Of a stretch of 64,000 nucleotides of DNA, positions 1 to 8,334 are shown piece after piece; the stretch's first letter is position 1, and every line of letters starts with the position of its first letter. Below the pieces are notes generated by a model that saw nothing but the letters and a program-made list of their open reading frames with translations, ran no database searches and was not told where the DNA came from. The position numbers and the translations under genes were made by a program. The stretch comes from Gammaproteobacteria bacterium HGW-Gammaproteobacteria-13 (GTDB lineage: Bacteria > Pseudomonadota > Gammaproteobacteria > Pseudomonadales > Pseudomonadaceae), in contig PGZH01000007.1 in assembly GCA_002840155.1 (NCBI GenBank), positions 152,858-216,857 on the forward strand. Reading direction: 5' to 3'.

Positions 1-183
1 CAGATCGCCGCGGCAGCCGAACAGCAGGCGGCCACCACCCAGGAGGTCAACCAGCATATGCACCAGCTCAGCGCCATGACCGCAGACAACCGGGAAAACG
101 CCGCCAATACCCGCCAGTACGGCGAACACCTGCAAAATGTCGCCGGTAACCAGCAGCATCTATTGGCGCACTTTCAGCTGTAA
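1..183 (+). CDS. Methyl-accepting chemotaxis protein, C-terminal end (partial)
   Basis: This is the last 60 codons of a chemoreceptor whose beginning lies before the window. The frame opens with QIAAAAEQQAATTQEVNQ, the alanine- and glutamine-rich helical stretch typical of the C-terminal part of the MCP signalling domain, where methylatable Gln/Glu pairs sit, and it ends in a TAA stop. The family reports ligand binding to CheA/CheW at the cell pole. The sensory domain is not visible, so the ligand class cannot be judged. A full-length paralogue lies at 14.6 kb. Confidence 0.85.
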   Translation, partial: QIAAAAEQQAATTQEVNQHMHQLSAMTADNRENAANTRQYGEHLQNVAGNQQHLLAHFQL

Positions 184-187
184 CCCT

Positions 188-1084
188 TTAGACCGCAGTG
201 GCCACCAGCCAGGTGGCCGCATGCCGCTGCAAATGACGAGTCAGCTCGCCCAGCAGCTCACCACCATTGCGCCAATGGTGCCAGTACAGCGGCACATCGA
301 TTGACCGCTCGCTGATCAACTCGACCAGCTCGCCACGGGCCATCTCCCCCTGCACCTGCAGTTCGGGGATCAACCCCCAGCCAAACCCGGCCTGCGCCAG
401 GCGGATAAAGCCCTCGGATGACGGGCACAGATGGTGGGCAAACCCACCTTCGACGCCCAGGCTGGACAGATAACGGTGCTGCAACAGGTCATCCGGGCCG
501 AAGACGATAGCCGGTGCATGGGCCAACGCCTGTGCCGTCACACCTGTCGGGAAGTGCCGGGCGATAAACGCTGGGCTGGCCATGGCGCGATAACGCATCG
601 CCCCCAGCAGCAAGGCGCGCGCACCGGCGACCGGGCGCTCGCTGGCGCATACGCAGGCCGCTACTTCACCGGCGCGCATGCGCTTGAGGCCGACCTCCTG
701 ATCCTCCACCACCAAATCCAGCAGCAAACGCTGTTCGGTACAGAACGCACCTACAGCGCCCGCCCACCAAGTAGCCAGGCTGTCGGCATTCAGGGCAATG
801 CGCAGGCGCTCCGGTAAACCGCCCTCATCCAGCCCCGGCACCTGCGCCTGAATATCGCGCTCCAGCAACCGTACCTGTTGCACATGGTTAAGCAGGCGCC
901 GACCGATTTCCGTGGGAGCCGGCGGCACCGCACGCACCAGCACCGGCTGGCCGACGCGCGCCTCGAGCAGCTTGATCCGCTGCGACACGGCCGATTGCGA
1001 CAACCCCAGCACCTGCGCGGCCCGCTCGAAGCCGGCCTGCTCGACAACCGCAGCCAGGGCGGCGAGTAGTTTGTAATCCAGCAA
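188..1084 (-). CDS. argP: LysR-type regulator ArgP (IciA), activator of argO
   Basis: This is a 298-residue LysR-family regulator with an N-terminal winged helix (GFERAAQVLGLSQSAVSQR, about residues 17-36) followed by a substrate-binding effector domain. Family knowledge: ArgP senses arginine and lysine and activates argO. The frame stays open far upstream without a good ATG. I chose the TTG at 1084 because it gives the family N-terminus (MLDYKLLAALAAV) and has AGGA nine bases upstream. The gene is divergent from an ACT-domain gene and argO, the usual arrangement of regulator and exporter. The non-ATG start is inferred; a CTG one codon later is the main alternative. Confidence 0.88.
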   Translation of the reverse strand: MLDYKLLAALAAVVEQAGFERAAQVLGLSQSAVSQRIKLLEARVGQPVLVRAVPPAPTEIGRRLLNHVQQVRLLERDIQAQVPGLDEGGLPERLRIALNADSLATWWAGAVGAFCTEQRLLLDLVVEDQEVGLKRMRAGEVAACVCASERPVAGARALLLGAMRYRAMASPAFIARHFPTGVTAQALAHAPAIVFGPDDLLQHRYLSSLGVEGGFAHHLCPSSEGFIRLAQAGFGWGLIPELQVQGEMARGELVELISERSIDVPLYWHHWRNGGELLGELTRHLQRHAATWLVATAV

Positions 1085-1181
1085 AATAAGATTTCCTAAT
1101 GAGCGATCAGGATTATTGGTTTCTCTTATATACCCAGCCGCAGCAGACTGACCAGCATCCCCCCTGAACAAGGCAATCCGC

Positions 1182-1583
1182 ATGGCCGGCGAAACCTCAC
1201 TGACAACCTTGCTGCGCAGCATGAGCCCACAGCTGAACGATGGCGCTTACGTGTTCTGCAGCCTGAGCGATGCCGCGCAGCTGCAAGGCGTGCAGCCGCT
1301 GGGCAGCTTTCAGGAAGCCGAAGGCCTCACCGTAATTGTGCAGCGCCAGCAGGCCGAACACCTGGGTTTGCCGTACAGCTACGTCGCCGCCTGGCTGACG
1401 CTGCATGTGCATTCGGCTCTGGAAGCCGTCGGCTTGACGGCTGCCGTTGCCAGCGCACTGGCGCACGCCGGGATCAGCTGCAACGTGATCGCCGGCTTCT
1501 ACCACGACCACCTGTTCGTCGCCCACGCCGATGGGCCGCGTGCGCTGGCCATCCTGCAACAACTCAGTCAACAGGCGGAATAA
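1182..1583 (+). CDS. ACT-domain protein upstream of argO
   Basis: This 133-residue protein belongs to the small ACT-domain family often annotated as DUF2241 or aspartate-kinase-like ACT. The N-terminal half carries SPQLNDGAYVFCSL and the C-terminal half ISCNVIAGFYHDHLFV, the conserved strand-helix pattern of this family. ACT domains usually bind amino acids. The gene lies between divergent argP and argO, 5 bp from argO, so a role in sensing or handling a basic amino acid is plausible but inferred. The ATG has AAGG nine bases upstream. No catalytic domain is fused to it. Confidence 0.75.
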   Translation: MAGETSLTTLLRSMSPQLNDGAYVFCSLSDAAQLQGVQPLGSFQEAEGLTVIVQRQQAEHLGLPYSYVAAWLTLHVHSALEAVGLTAAVASALAHAGISCNVIAGFYHDHLFVAHADGPRALAILQQLSQQAE

Positions 1584-1588
1584 TCGAA

Positions 1589-2200
1589 ATGTGGCAAAGC
1601 TATAGCAATGGCTTACTGATCGCCGCCGGGCTGATCATCGCCCTCGGCGCACAGAATGCCTTCGTCCTGGCGCAAAGCCTGCGCCGCGAGCATCACCTGC
1701 CGGTGGCGCTGCTCTGCGTGGTCTGCGATGCCCTGCTGGTCGCCGCCGGGGTATTCGGCCTGGCCGCCGTATTGGCGCAAAACCCGATTCTGCTGGGTGT
1801 GGCGCGCTGGGGCGGCGCGGCTTTTCTGCTCTGGTATGGCGCCCAGGCGCTGGTTCGCGCCAGTCGTCCGCAGGCACTGAATCAGACCAACGACAGCGGC
1901 CCGCGCTCACGCCGTGCGGTGCTGCTGGCAGCCCTGGCAGTGACCCTGCTCAACCCGCACGTGTACCTCGACACCGTGTTGCTGATCGGCTCACTCGGCG
2001 CCCAGCAGCCAGTGCCCGGCGCCTACGCCCTGGGCGCGGCCAGCGCTTCATTAATGTGGTTCTTCTGCCTGGCCCTCGGTGCGGCCTGGCTGGCACCCTG
2101 GCTCGCGCGGCCAAGTACCTGGCGCTTTATCGATCTGGGTGTGGCGCTGATGATGTTCAGCATTGCCTGGCAGCTGCTAAGCAACCCCGGCATGCTCTAA
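1589..2200 (+). CDS. argO: LysE/ArgO family amino-acid exporter
   Basis: This 203-residue inner-membrane protein has the LysE/ArgO signature near its N-terminus (GLIIALGAQNAFVLAQSLRR) and about six hydrophobic segments, matching the family in length and topology. Family members export L-arginine or L-lysine. It follows the ACT-domain gene by 5 bp and lies beside divergent argP, its usual activator, which supports ArgO rather than a generic RhtB exporter. The conserved LNPHVYLDTVLLIG segment before the fourth membrane helix is also typical of ArgO/LysE. Confidence 0.88.
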   Translation: MWQSYSNGLLIAAGLIIALGAQNAFVLAQSLRREHHLPVALLCVVCDALLVAAGVFGLAAVLAQNPILLGVARWGGAAFLLWYGAQALVRASRPQALNQTNDSGPRSRRAVLLAALAVTLLNPHVYLDTVLLIGSLGAQQPVPGAYALGAASASLMWFFCLALGAAWLAPWLARPSTWRFIDLGVALMMFSIAWQLLSNPGML

Positions 2201-2280
2201 AACCGCCAGGTAGCGCGGCCGCCGCAGCGCCGCCAGGTGGTTTTCCACACAGTTGCCGCGTGTTTAAGGCGCAGTGCCGG

Positions 2281-2289
2281 TGCTATGAT
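2281..2289 (+). promoter_or_regulatory. Candidate extended -10 promoter for sodB
   Basis: TGCTATGAT is an extended -10 element (TGn plus TATGAT). It lies about 100 bases before the sodB ATG, leaving a long 5' leader. No convincing -35 was found, which fits an extended -10 promoter. A leader of this size would leave room for small-RNA control, which is known for sodB in other bacteria, but no such site was identified here. Confidence 0.4.
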
Positions 2290-2387
2290 TCAGGGCTTGC
2301 GGCGCAAAGAGATAACTCACGCCGCTGAGATGGCCGCCCGTGATCGGCCTCGCGCACACCGCACCTGACCTGATTAGGAGATAGACA

Positions 2388-2969
2388 ATGGCTTTCGAAT
2401 TGCCGCCGCTGCCCTACGCACATGACGCCCTGCAGCCGCACATTTCCAAGGAAACCTTGGAATTCCACCACGACAAGCACCACAACACCTATGTCGTGAA
2501 CCTGAACAACCTGGTCCCAGGCACCGAGTTCGAAGGCAAAACCCTGGAAGAGATCGTCAAGACCTCTTCGGGCGGCATCTTCAACAACGCCGCTCAGGTC
2601 TGGAACCACACCTTCTACTGGAACTGCCTGGCGCCTAACGCCGGTGGCCAGCCGACGGGTGCCCTGGCTGACGCGATCAACGCAGCCTTCGGTTCCTTCG
2701 ACAAGTTCAAGGAAGAGTTCAGCAAAGTGTCCATCGGCACCTTCGGTTCCGGCTGGGGCTGGCTGGTTAAGAAAGCTGACGGTTCCCTGGCTCTGGCCAG
2801 CACCATCGGCGCCGGCTGCCCGCTGACCAGCGGCGACACCCCGCTGCTGACCTGCGACGTCTGGGAACACGCCTACTACATCGACTACCGCAACCTGCGT
2901 CCGAAGTATGTTGAGGCGTTCTGGAACCTGGTCAACTGGGACTTCGTAGCGAAAAACTACGCCGCCTAA
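2388..2969 (+). CDS. sodB: Iron superoxide dismutase
   Basis: This 193-residue cytoplasmic enzyme converts superoxide to oxygen and hydrogen peroxide. The Fe-SOD metal ligands are present: His in LEFHHDKHH, His in [11 protein letters not shown], and Asp and His in CDVWEHAYY. The Gln of AAQVWNH is the outer-sphere residue typical of iron rather than manganese enzymes. Length and the [12 protein letters not shown]-terminus are standard. AGGAG lies eight bases before the ATG, and a strong terminator follows. The neighbouring iron-type locus at 9-14 kb fits a shared theme of iron metabolism but is a separate transcription unit. Confidence 0.97.
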   Translation: MAFELPPLPYAHDALQPHISKETLEFHHDKHHNTYVVNLNNLVPGTEFEGKTLEEIVKTSSGGIFNNAAQVWNHTFYWNCLAPNAGGQPTGALADAINAAFGSFDKFKEEFSKVSIGTFGSGWGWLVKKADGSLALASTIGAGCPLTSGDTPLLTCDVWEHAYYIDYRNLRPKYVEAFWNLVNWDFVAKNYAA

Positions 2970-2986
2970 GTACCTGCGTTACCCAT

Positions 2987-3015
2987 AAGAAACCCGGCCC
3001 AGTGCCGGGTTTCTT
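2987..3015 (+). terminator. Rho-independent terminator after sodB
   Basis: A perfect 12-bp stem (AAGAAACCCGGC paired with GCCGGGTTTCTT) with a five-base loop lies 17 bases after the sodB stop. It is near-symmetrical and may also stop transcription of the convergent gene that ends at 3034. Confidence 0.85.
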
Positions 3016-3033
3016 GTTATGTGGAGATGCGTT

Positions 3034-3678
3034 TTACAGCAGCTTGCGCGGGGGAAGAGCCAAGTGCAGCGCCTCCACCTGCTGTACTGCCTGACTCAGG
3101 CGCTGATCGGCGATAACCGGCCCCAGGTACTCACACAGACCGATATACAGCAGGTTGAGCAATTGCCGTAACTGCTCAAGGCCCAAGCCAGCAGCCTCCA
3201 GCGCCGCGCCCTGCTCCAGCCAGGCGCGCACCAGCAGACGCTGTTCGTTAGCCACACTCAACCCGGCAAGATTGCCCGCCGCAAAGCGCCGCAAACGCGG
3301 CAGCAGCTCGGCCTCAAGCTCATTAAACAGCACCCGACTCAGCGCCTCGAAGGTATGCCGCGCCTGACTATCCGGGCCGACCCGTAGCGGCGCCGCCACG
3401 CCCATCCGCTGCCGCCAGCTGAGCAGCAGCGGCTCCGGGTCAGGCAGCAAAGCCGATAACGGCCCGGTCAGCGCGCCCACCAGTTCACGGTAGAGCTTGG
3501 CGCGCTCCAGCTTGCGTTCAGTGGTCGCGGCCACTTCACCGAGAAACTCATTGAGGGCGAACGGCGGTTTGTCGGCATATTTGCTTTCCCACAGTGCCAG
3601 CACGGCCAGCAGTTCGTCCTCGGCAAAGTGTCCGGCCAGCCCGGTGTAGATCGCCCGTCGGCGAGTTGCCAGGCTCAT
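3034..3678 (-). CDS. Unrecognised protein translationally coupled to amtB
   Basis: I do not recognise this 214-residue protein. It is predicted to be soluble, with no signal peptide or membrane helix. It looks mostly alpha-helical, rich in Leu, Ala, Arg and Glu, with one Cys (LLYIGLCEYLG, about residues 174-184). Its ATG lies one base after the amtB stop (TGA-G-ATG), with AGGAAGG inside the end of amtB, so the two genes are almost certainly translated together. By position it could be a partner or regulator of ammonium transport, in the place where glnK is often found, but it has no PII motif. It ends convergent with sodB. Confidence 0.75.
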   Translation of the reverse strand: MSLATRRRAIYTGLAGHFAEDELLAVLALWESKYADKPPFALNEFLGEVAATTERKLERAKLYRELVGALTGPLSALLPDPEPLLLSWRQRMGVAAPLRVGPDSQARHTFEALSRVLFNELEAELLPRLRRFAAGNLAGLSVANEQRLLVRAWLEQGAALEAAGLGLEQLRQLLNLLYIGLCEYLGPVIADQRLSQAVQQVEALHLALPPRKLL

Positions 3679-3679
3679 C

Positions 3680-4975
3680 TCACACCTTCCTCGGCAGGTC
3701 GTGGCTGTCGAAGGTCACGGCCAGGTTGAACTCGGGATAGCCCACCTCGGCGTGCTCGGCATAATCCAGACCACGCTGCTCATGTTGCGTGGAGGTGCGC
3801 AAACCAAGGGTTTTCGCCAGCAACAGATAGAGCATCAATGCCAACGGGAAGGCCCAGATAAACGCCACACCGGCGCCCAGCAGCTGCACCCCAACCCGCT
3901 CCCAGTTGAACAGATCACCACTGAAGAACAGCCCGGCCGCCACGGTTCCCCAGACACCGGCAAAGCCATGCACGGGCACGGCGCCGACCACATCATCAAG
4001 CTGCCAACGCTCCAGCAGGCGCATGCCGAACACCACCACAAAACCGGCCACCAGCCCGGTCAGCAGGGCAAACAGCGGCGACATCGTCGCGCAACCGGCG
4101 GTGATGCCGACCAGGCCACCGAGCGAACCATTCACCGTAGTCGTCAGCAGCACCGGGCTGGAGGTGCTGCGCTGCGCCAGAAACGCGCCAAGTGCCCCGG
4201 CCGACGCTGCCAGATGGGTATTCAGGGCAATCAGGCCGAGACTGACATTCATCTCCAGGCTGCTGCCGGCGTTAAAACCGAACCAGCCAACCCAGAGAAT
4301 AAAGCCGCCCAGCGCGACCAGGCTGAGGTTGTGCCCGGGAATGCTGCGCGGCGTACCGTCCGCAGCAAAACGCCCCAGACGCGGCCCCAGCACCAGAATA
4401 CCGGCCAGCGCACACCAGGCGCCGATGCTGTGCACCACGGTCGAGCCGGCAAAGTCGATAAAGCCCAGCGCCGCCAACCAGCCCTGGCCGCCATAGATGC
4501 CGCTCCACACCCAACTGCCAAACACCGGGTAGATAAACCCGCTGATCACCACCGCGCCAATCAGGTAGGCCGAGTAACGCGTACGCTCGGCCATCGCGCC
4601 ACTGGCGATGGTTGCTGCTGTGGCGGCAAACATCATCTGAAACAACAGAAAGGTGAAATCCCAGGGTTCGCCATCGTGTGGCGCGAAATGGCTCATGCCG
4701 AACCAGCCGGTGATATTGCTGCCGAACATCAGGCCGAAACCCAGCAGCCAGAAGGTGATGCCGCCGACGCAGCCGTCCATATAATTTTTCATCATCACAT
4801 TGACCGCGTTCTTCGCTCGCGACATGCCGCTTTCCAGCAAGGCAAAGCCGGCCTGCATAAAGAACACCAGCACGCTGGCCAACACCAGCCAAGCGGTGTT
4901 GAGTGCCTCATCGCTGGCCGCCTGTGCCAGCGGTGAAACCGCAAATGCAGCTATCCCTAACAGTCGAGTTTTCAT
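3680..4975 (-). CDS. amtB: Ammonium transporter AmtB
   Basis: This 431-residue Amt/Mep/Rh channel protein moves ammonium across the inner membrane. It begins with a cleavable signal peptide (MKTRLLGIAAFAVSPLAQA) followed by LNTAWLVLASVLVFFMQAGFA, the normal first mature segment. The twin-histidine pore residues are visible in TVVHSIGAWCALAG and PVHGFAGVWGT. I chose the ATG at 4975 rather than an upstream in-frame start because GGGGGA lies seven bases before it and it gives the proper signal peptide. A sigma-54 promoter and an NtrC-type site lie upstream. No glnK gene is adjacent; instead an unknown gene is coupled downstream. Confidence 0.95.
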   Translation of the reverse strand: MKTRLLGIAAFAVSPLAQAASDEALNTAWLVLASVLVFFMQAGFALLESGMSRAKNAVNVMMKNYMDGCVGGITFWLLGFGLMFGSNITGWFGMSHFAPHDGEPWDFTFLLFQMMFAATAATIASGAMAERTRYSAYLIGAVVISGFIYPVFGSWVWSGIYGGQGWLAALGFIDFAGSTVVHSIGAWCALAGILVLGPRLGRFAADGTPRSIPGHNLSLVALGGFILWVGWFGFNAGSSLEMNVSLGLIALNTHLAASAGALGAFLAQRSTSSPVLLTTTVNGSLGGLVGITAGCATMSPLFALLTGLVAGFVVVFGMRLLERWQLDDVVGAVPVHGFAGVWGTVAAGLFFSGDLFNWERVGVQLLGAGVAFIWAFPLALMLYLLLAKTLGLRTSTQHEQRGLDYAEHAEVGYPEFNLAVTFDSHDLPRKV

Positions 4976-5012
4976 CGCAGCGTCCCCCATGACGGTGAGT
5001 ACCGGGGGCTTC

Positions 5013-5027
5013 GCAACTCTCATGCCA
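5013..5027 (-). promoter_or_regulatory. Sigma-54 promoter of amtB
   Basis: On the minus strand the sequence TGGCATGAGAGTTGC matches the RpoN consensus TGGCACGnnnnTTGC at all defined positions but one, with the required GG-N10-GC spacing. The -12 GC lies about 38 bases before the amtB start, leaving a short leader. Nitrogen-limited expression is therefore expected. Confidence 0.85.
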
Positions 5028-5143
5028 AAGGAAAAAATAGCTGGGCGCGCGTTTTAACCTTGCCTAGCAACGGCCCGAAGGCTGGCCACCAGGGATGGCA
5101 GCGCATAAAAAACCGCCCAACGGTGCTCAAGCCACAAGCAACT

Positions 5144-5160
5144 CGCACCGACACAGTGCA
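5144..5160 (-). promoter_or_regulatory. NtrC-type enhancer site upstream of amtB
   Basis: The minus-strand sequence TGCACTGTGTCGGTGCG matches the NtrC dyad TGCACy-N5-rGTGCA in all but the last base. It lies about 117 bp upstream of the -24 element of the sigma-54 promoter, a normal enhancer distance. A weaker half-site (GCACC) lies nearer the promoter at about 5119-5125. Confidence 0.7.
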
Positions 5161-5236
5161 AGCAGCCAACACCGCTGCCAGTGGTCGCGCCATCGCCGCG
5201 CAGATAATTTGTTCGACAAAGTTTGGTAATGGCCCT

Positions 5237-5265
5237 TTGACTGCAAGCGCGACTTTGCCAATACT
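5237..5265 (+). promoter_or_regulatory. Sigma-70 promoter candidate for bifA
   Basis: TTGACT (5237-5242) and AATACT (5260-5265) are separated by exactly 17 bases and lie 44 bases before the bifA TTG start. Five of six bases match the -35 consensus and four of six the -10. The remaining intergenic DNA between amtB and bifA holds the amtB control region and no gene. Confidence 0.55.
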
Positions 5266-5308
5266 CACTAGCGTCTGACGCCGAAGGCCTCGAACAAGGA
5301 ACCGTCAT

Positions 5309-7372
5309 TTGAAGCTGGAACTCAAAAACAGCTTGTCACTTAAGTTGCTCCGCGTAGTGCTGCTTTCGGCACTGATCGTCGGCGTGGTCTTGAGTCTTGC
5401 CCAGATCGTCTTCGACGTTTACAAAACACGTCAGGCAGTGGCCAACGACGCGCACCGGATTCTCGGCATGTTCCGCGACCCCTCCACCCAGGCGGTTTAC
5501 AGCCTGGACCGGGAAATGGGCATGCAGGTGATCGAAGGCCTGTTCCAGCATGAGTCGGTGCGCATGGCCGCCATCGGCCACCCCAACGAGCCGATGCTGG
5601 CGGAAAAAGCCCGAGAGCAAGTCGACATCCCCACGCGTTGGCTGACCGACCCGATCCTTGGTAAAGAACAGAATTTCACCACCCAACTGGTCGGCCGCGG
5701 CCCCTACAGCGAATACTACGGCGACCTCAGCATCACCCTCGACACGGCCCCCTACGGCGAGAGCTTTGTCACCAACTCGGTGATCATCTTTATCTCCGGT
5801 GTGCTGCGCGCCCTGGCCATGGGTCTGGTGCTGTACCTGGTCTATCACTGGCTGCTGACCAAACCGCTGTCGAAGATCATCGAGCACCTGACCAATATCA
5901 ACCCGGACCGCCCCAGCGAACACAAGTTGCCGATGCTCAAGGGCAACGAGAAGAACGAACTGGGGCTGTGGATCAATACCGCCAACCAGCTGCTCTCCTC
6001 CATCGAACGCAACACCAACCTGCGCCGTGAAGCGGAAAACAGCCTGCTGCGCATGGCCCAGTACGACTTCCTTACCGGCCTGCCGAACCGTCAGCAGCTG
6101 CAACAGCAACTCGACCAGATTATCGAAGACGCCGGCCGCCTAAACCGGCGCGTGGCGGTGCTCTGCGTAGGCCTGGATGACTTCAAAGGGATCAACGAAC
6201 AGTTCAGCTATCAGACCGGCGACCAGCTGCTGCTGGCCCTGTCCGACCGCTTGCGCAGCCACAGTGGCCGTCTCGGCGCTCTGGCCCGTTTGGGTGGTGA
6301 CCAGTTCGCCCTGGTGCAGGCCGATATCGAGCAGCCTTACGAGGCCGCCGAGCTGGCGCAGAGCGTACTCGACGACCTCGACAACCCCTTTATGCTGGAC
6401 CAGCAGCAAGTGCGCCTACGCGCCACCATCGGCATCACCCTGTTCCCGGAAGATGGCGACAGCACCGAGAAGCTGCTGCAGAAAGCCGAACAGACCATGA
6501 CCCTGGCAAAGAGCCGCTCACGCAACCGTTACCAGTTCTATATCGCCAGCGTCGACAGCGAAATGCGCCGCCGCCGCGAGCTGGAAAAAGACCTGCGTGA
6601 CGCCCTGGCGCTTGACCAGCTGCATCTGGTTTACCAACCGCAGGTCGACTACCGCGACCACAGCGTGGTCGGCGTCGAAGCGCTGCTGCGCTGGCAACAT
6701 CCGCAACATGGTTTCGTGCCACCGGATCTGTTTATCCCGCTGGCCGAACAGAACGGCACCATCATCCCGATTGGCGAATGGATTCTCGACCAGACCTGCC
6801 GCCAGCTGCGCGAATGGCATGACCAGGGTTTCACCGAGCTGCGCATGGCGGTCAACCTGTCCACCGTGCAGCTGCACCACGCCGAACTGCCACGGGTGGT
6901 CAACAACCTGATGCAGGTCTACCGCCTGCCGCTGCGCAGCCTGGAACTGGAAGTTACCGAAACCGGCCTGATGGAAGACATCAACACCGCCGCCCAGCAC
7001 CTGCTCAGCCTGCGTCGCTCCGGTGCGCTGATCGCGATTGATGACTTCGGTACCGGCTACTCCTCGCTGAGCTACCTGAAGAGTCTGCCGCTGGACAAGA
7101 TCAAGATCGACAAGAGCTTCGTACAGGACCTGCTGGAAGACGAAGACGACGCCACCATCGTGCGCGCCATCATCCAGCTGGGTAAGAGCCTCGGCATGCA
7201 GGTCATCGCCGAGGGCGTGGAAACCGTCGAACAGGAGGCTTACATCATCGCTCAGGGTTGTAACGAGGGTCAGGGCTACCTGTACAGCAAGCCGCTGCCG
7301 GCCCGCGAGCTGACTGCCTACCTGAAACAGGCGCGTCGACTGAACAGCGCCGCAAACCCCGCCACGCTCTAG
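5309..7372 (+). CDS. bifA: Cyclic-di-GMP phosphodiesterase BifA (degenerate GGDEF plus EAL)
   Basis: This 687-residue inner-membrane protein has a membrane helix near residues 11-33, a periplasmic stretch, a second helix near 156-180, a linker, a GGDEF-like domain (about 255-410) and an EAL domain (about 425-675). The GGDEF active site reads GGDQF (329-333), as in P. aeruginosa BifA. The EAL motif is intact (457-459), as is DDFGTGYSSLSYLK, so it should degrade c-di-GMP. Known BifA represses biofilm formation and promotes swarming. The start is TTG with AAGGA eight bases upstream. The length equals, from memory, the P. aeruginosa protein, where bifA lies directly beside sodB. Confidence 0.93.
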   Translation: MKLELKNSLSLKLLRVVLLSALIVGVVLSLAQIVFDVYKTRQAVANDAHRILGMFRDPSTQAVYSLDREMGMQVIEGLFQHESVRMAAIGHPNEPMLAEKAREQVDIPTRWLTDPILGKEQNFTTQLVGRGPYSEYYGDLSITLDTAPYGESFVTNSVIIFISGVLRALAMGLVLYLVYHWLLTKPLSKIIEHLTNINPDRPSEHKLPMLKGNEKNELGLWINTANQLLSSIERNTNLRREAENSLLRMAQYDFLTGLPNRQQLQQQLDQIIEDAGRLNRRVAVLCVGLDDFKGINEQFSYQTGDQLLLALSDRLRSHSGRLGALARLGGDQFALVQADIEQPYEAAELAQSVLDDLDNPFMLDQQQVRLRATIGITLFPEDGDSTEKLLQKAEQTMTLAKSRSRNRYQFYIASVDSEMRRRRELEKDLRDALALDQLHLVYQPQVDYRDHSVVGVEALLRWQHPQHGFVPPDLFIPLAEQNGTIIPIGEWILDQTCRQLREWHDQGFTELRMAVNLSTVQLHHAELPRVVNNLMQVYRLPLRSLELEVTETGLMEDINTAAQHLLSLRRSGALIAIDDFGTGYSSLSYLKSLPLDKIKIDKSFVQDLLEDEDDATIVRAIIQLGKSLGMQVIAEGVETVEQEAYIIAQGCNEGQGYLYSKPLPARELTAYLKQARRLNSAANPATL

Positions 7373-7385
7373 CGCCGACGCCTAC

Positions 7386-7417
7386 AAAAAAGCCCGCCAA
7401 ATTTGGCGGGCTTTTTT
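7386..7417. terminator. Bidirectional terminator between bifA and the GIDE-domain gene
   Basis: The hairpin GCCCGCCAAATTTGGCGGGC is flanked by six A on the left and six T on the right, so it can act on both strands. It separates the convergent bifA and the minus-strand gene ending at 7435. Confidence 0.9.
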
Positions 7418-7434
7418 ATGCGCGGCGCTTTCAC

Positions 7435-8331
7435 CTAGAAGCTGTTGATACCGAGCAACCAGGCTGCTGCCAGCGCGCCGGCCAGACACAGCACTACACC
7501 GCCAGCTGCCTGCCAGTAGAACTGCCGCACCAGCTCATCCTCGCCGGCACAGGACAAGATAAACGGCTGCGCCTCACGCGGCTTACTCAGGTGATGCTGC
7601 ACCGGCTGAGTGCTTTGCCGACGATGCCGATCTTCGGCTTCCAGGCCCGCAGCCAGCTGTACGCGCTGCCATTCACGCTCATCCAGCTGGCCATTGCCGT
7701 CGCTGTCAAAGCGCTGCAGCAGACCGCCGAAGTCGCCCTTCCATTCGCGGATTACCGCACCTTGAGCGGCCGACAGATCCAGGCCCTGGCGACCGCCACC
7801 GCTGCTGCGAAAATCACCAATGGCGTAAAGCGGCTGGCCGGCATGCAAACGTTCTTCGGTATAGCGGTAACGCTCGTCGTTGCTGAACAGCGCACGCCAA
7901 CCGGTTTTCGCCGCGCCCAGCGGGTGACGCAAGCTGCCTTTCCAGATTTCACGGGTCAGCGGCCGCACCTGTGCGCCGCGCGGGTCGACCAGGCAGCTGC
8001 CGGTGCTGTCGTCGAGTCGCAGCAACGCCTCGCTACTGCCGCTTTCCAGGGTGCGCCAGCTGCGTTTCTTGCCGTTTGAGGTGTACTCCTCGATCTTGTA
8101 ACGCCACCACAGGCAGGGCGTATTGGTCAGCGGCCCGAGCAGGGCAGGCTCGGCGCTGTCATGCAGTACGCCGTAGAACTCGACATAGCCTTGGGCCGCC
8201 GAGCGAATCTTCGAGGTCGGCGTATCAAGCAAATGCCGGGCCTGGGAGAAACGCCGCAAAAACCACCACGCCCCGCCCGCGCTGACTGCCACACTGCAGG
8301 CCAGCCCGACAAGCTGTCCTTGAATATCCAC
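7435..8331 (-). CDS. GIDE-domain (MUL1/E3-ligase-like) membrane protein with an EF-hand
   Basis: This 298-residue protein has a membrane helix at about residues 7-25 and another at about 273-294, with the bulk between them. The central part (SKIRSAAQGYVEFYGVL, then LTNTPCLWWRYKIEEY) resembles the GIDE/BAM domain of eukaryotic mitochondrial E3 ligase MUL1, a family also found in bacteria without the RING finger; no RING is present here. Residues 209-220 (DSDGNGQLDERE) form a canonical EF-hand calcium loop. The start is GTG, three bases after the lemA stop, so the two are one operon. Function is unknown; an envelope role with LemA is inferred. Confidence 0.75.
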   Translation of the reverse strand: MDIQGQLVGLACSVAVSAGGAWWFLRRFSQARHLLDTPTSKIRSAAQGYVEFYGVLHDSAEPALLGPLTNTPCLWWRYKIEEYTSNGKKRSWRTLESGSSEALLRLDDSTGSCLVDPRGAQVRPLTREIWKGSLRHPLGAAKTGWRALFSNDERYRYTEERLHAGQPLYAIGDFRSSGGGRQGLDLSAAQGAVIREWKGDFGGLLQRFDSDGNGQLDEREWQRVQLAAGLEAEDRHRRQSTQPVQHHLSKPREAQPFILSCAGEDELVRQFYWQAAGGVVLCLAGALAAAWLLGINSF

Positions 8332-8334
8332 GGC

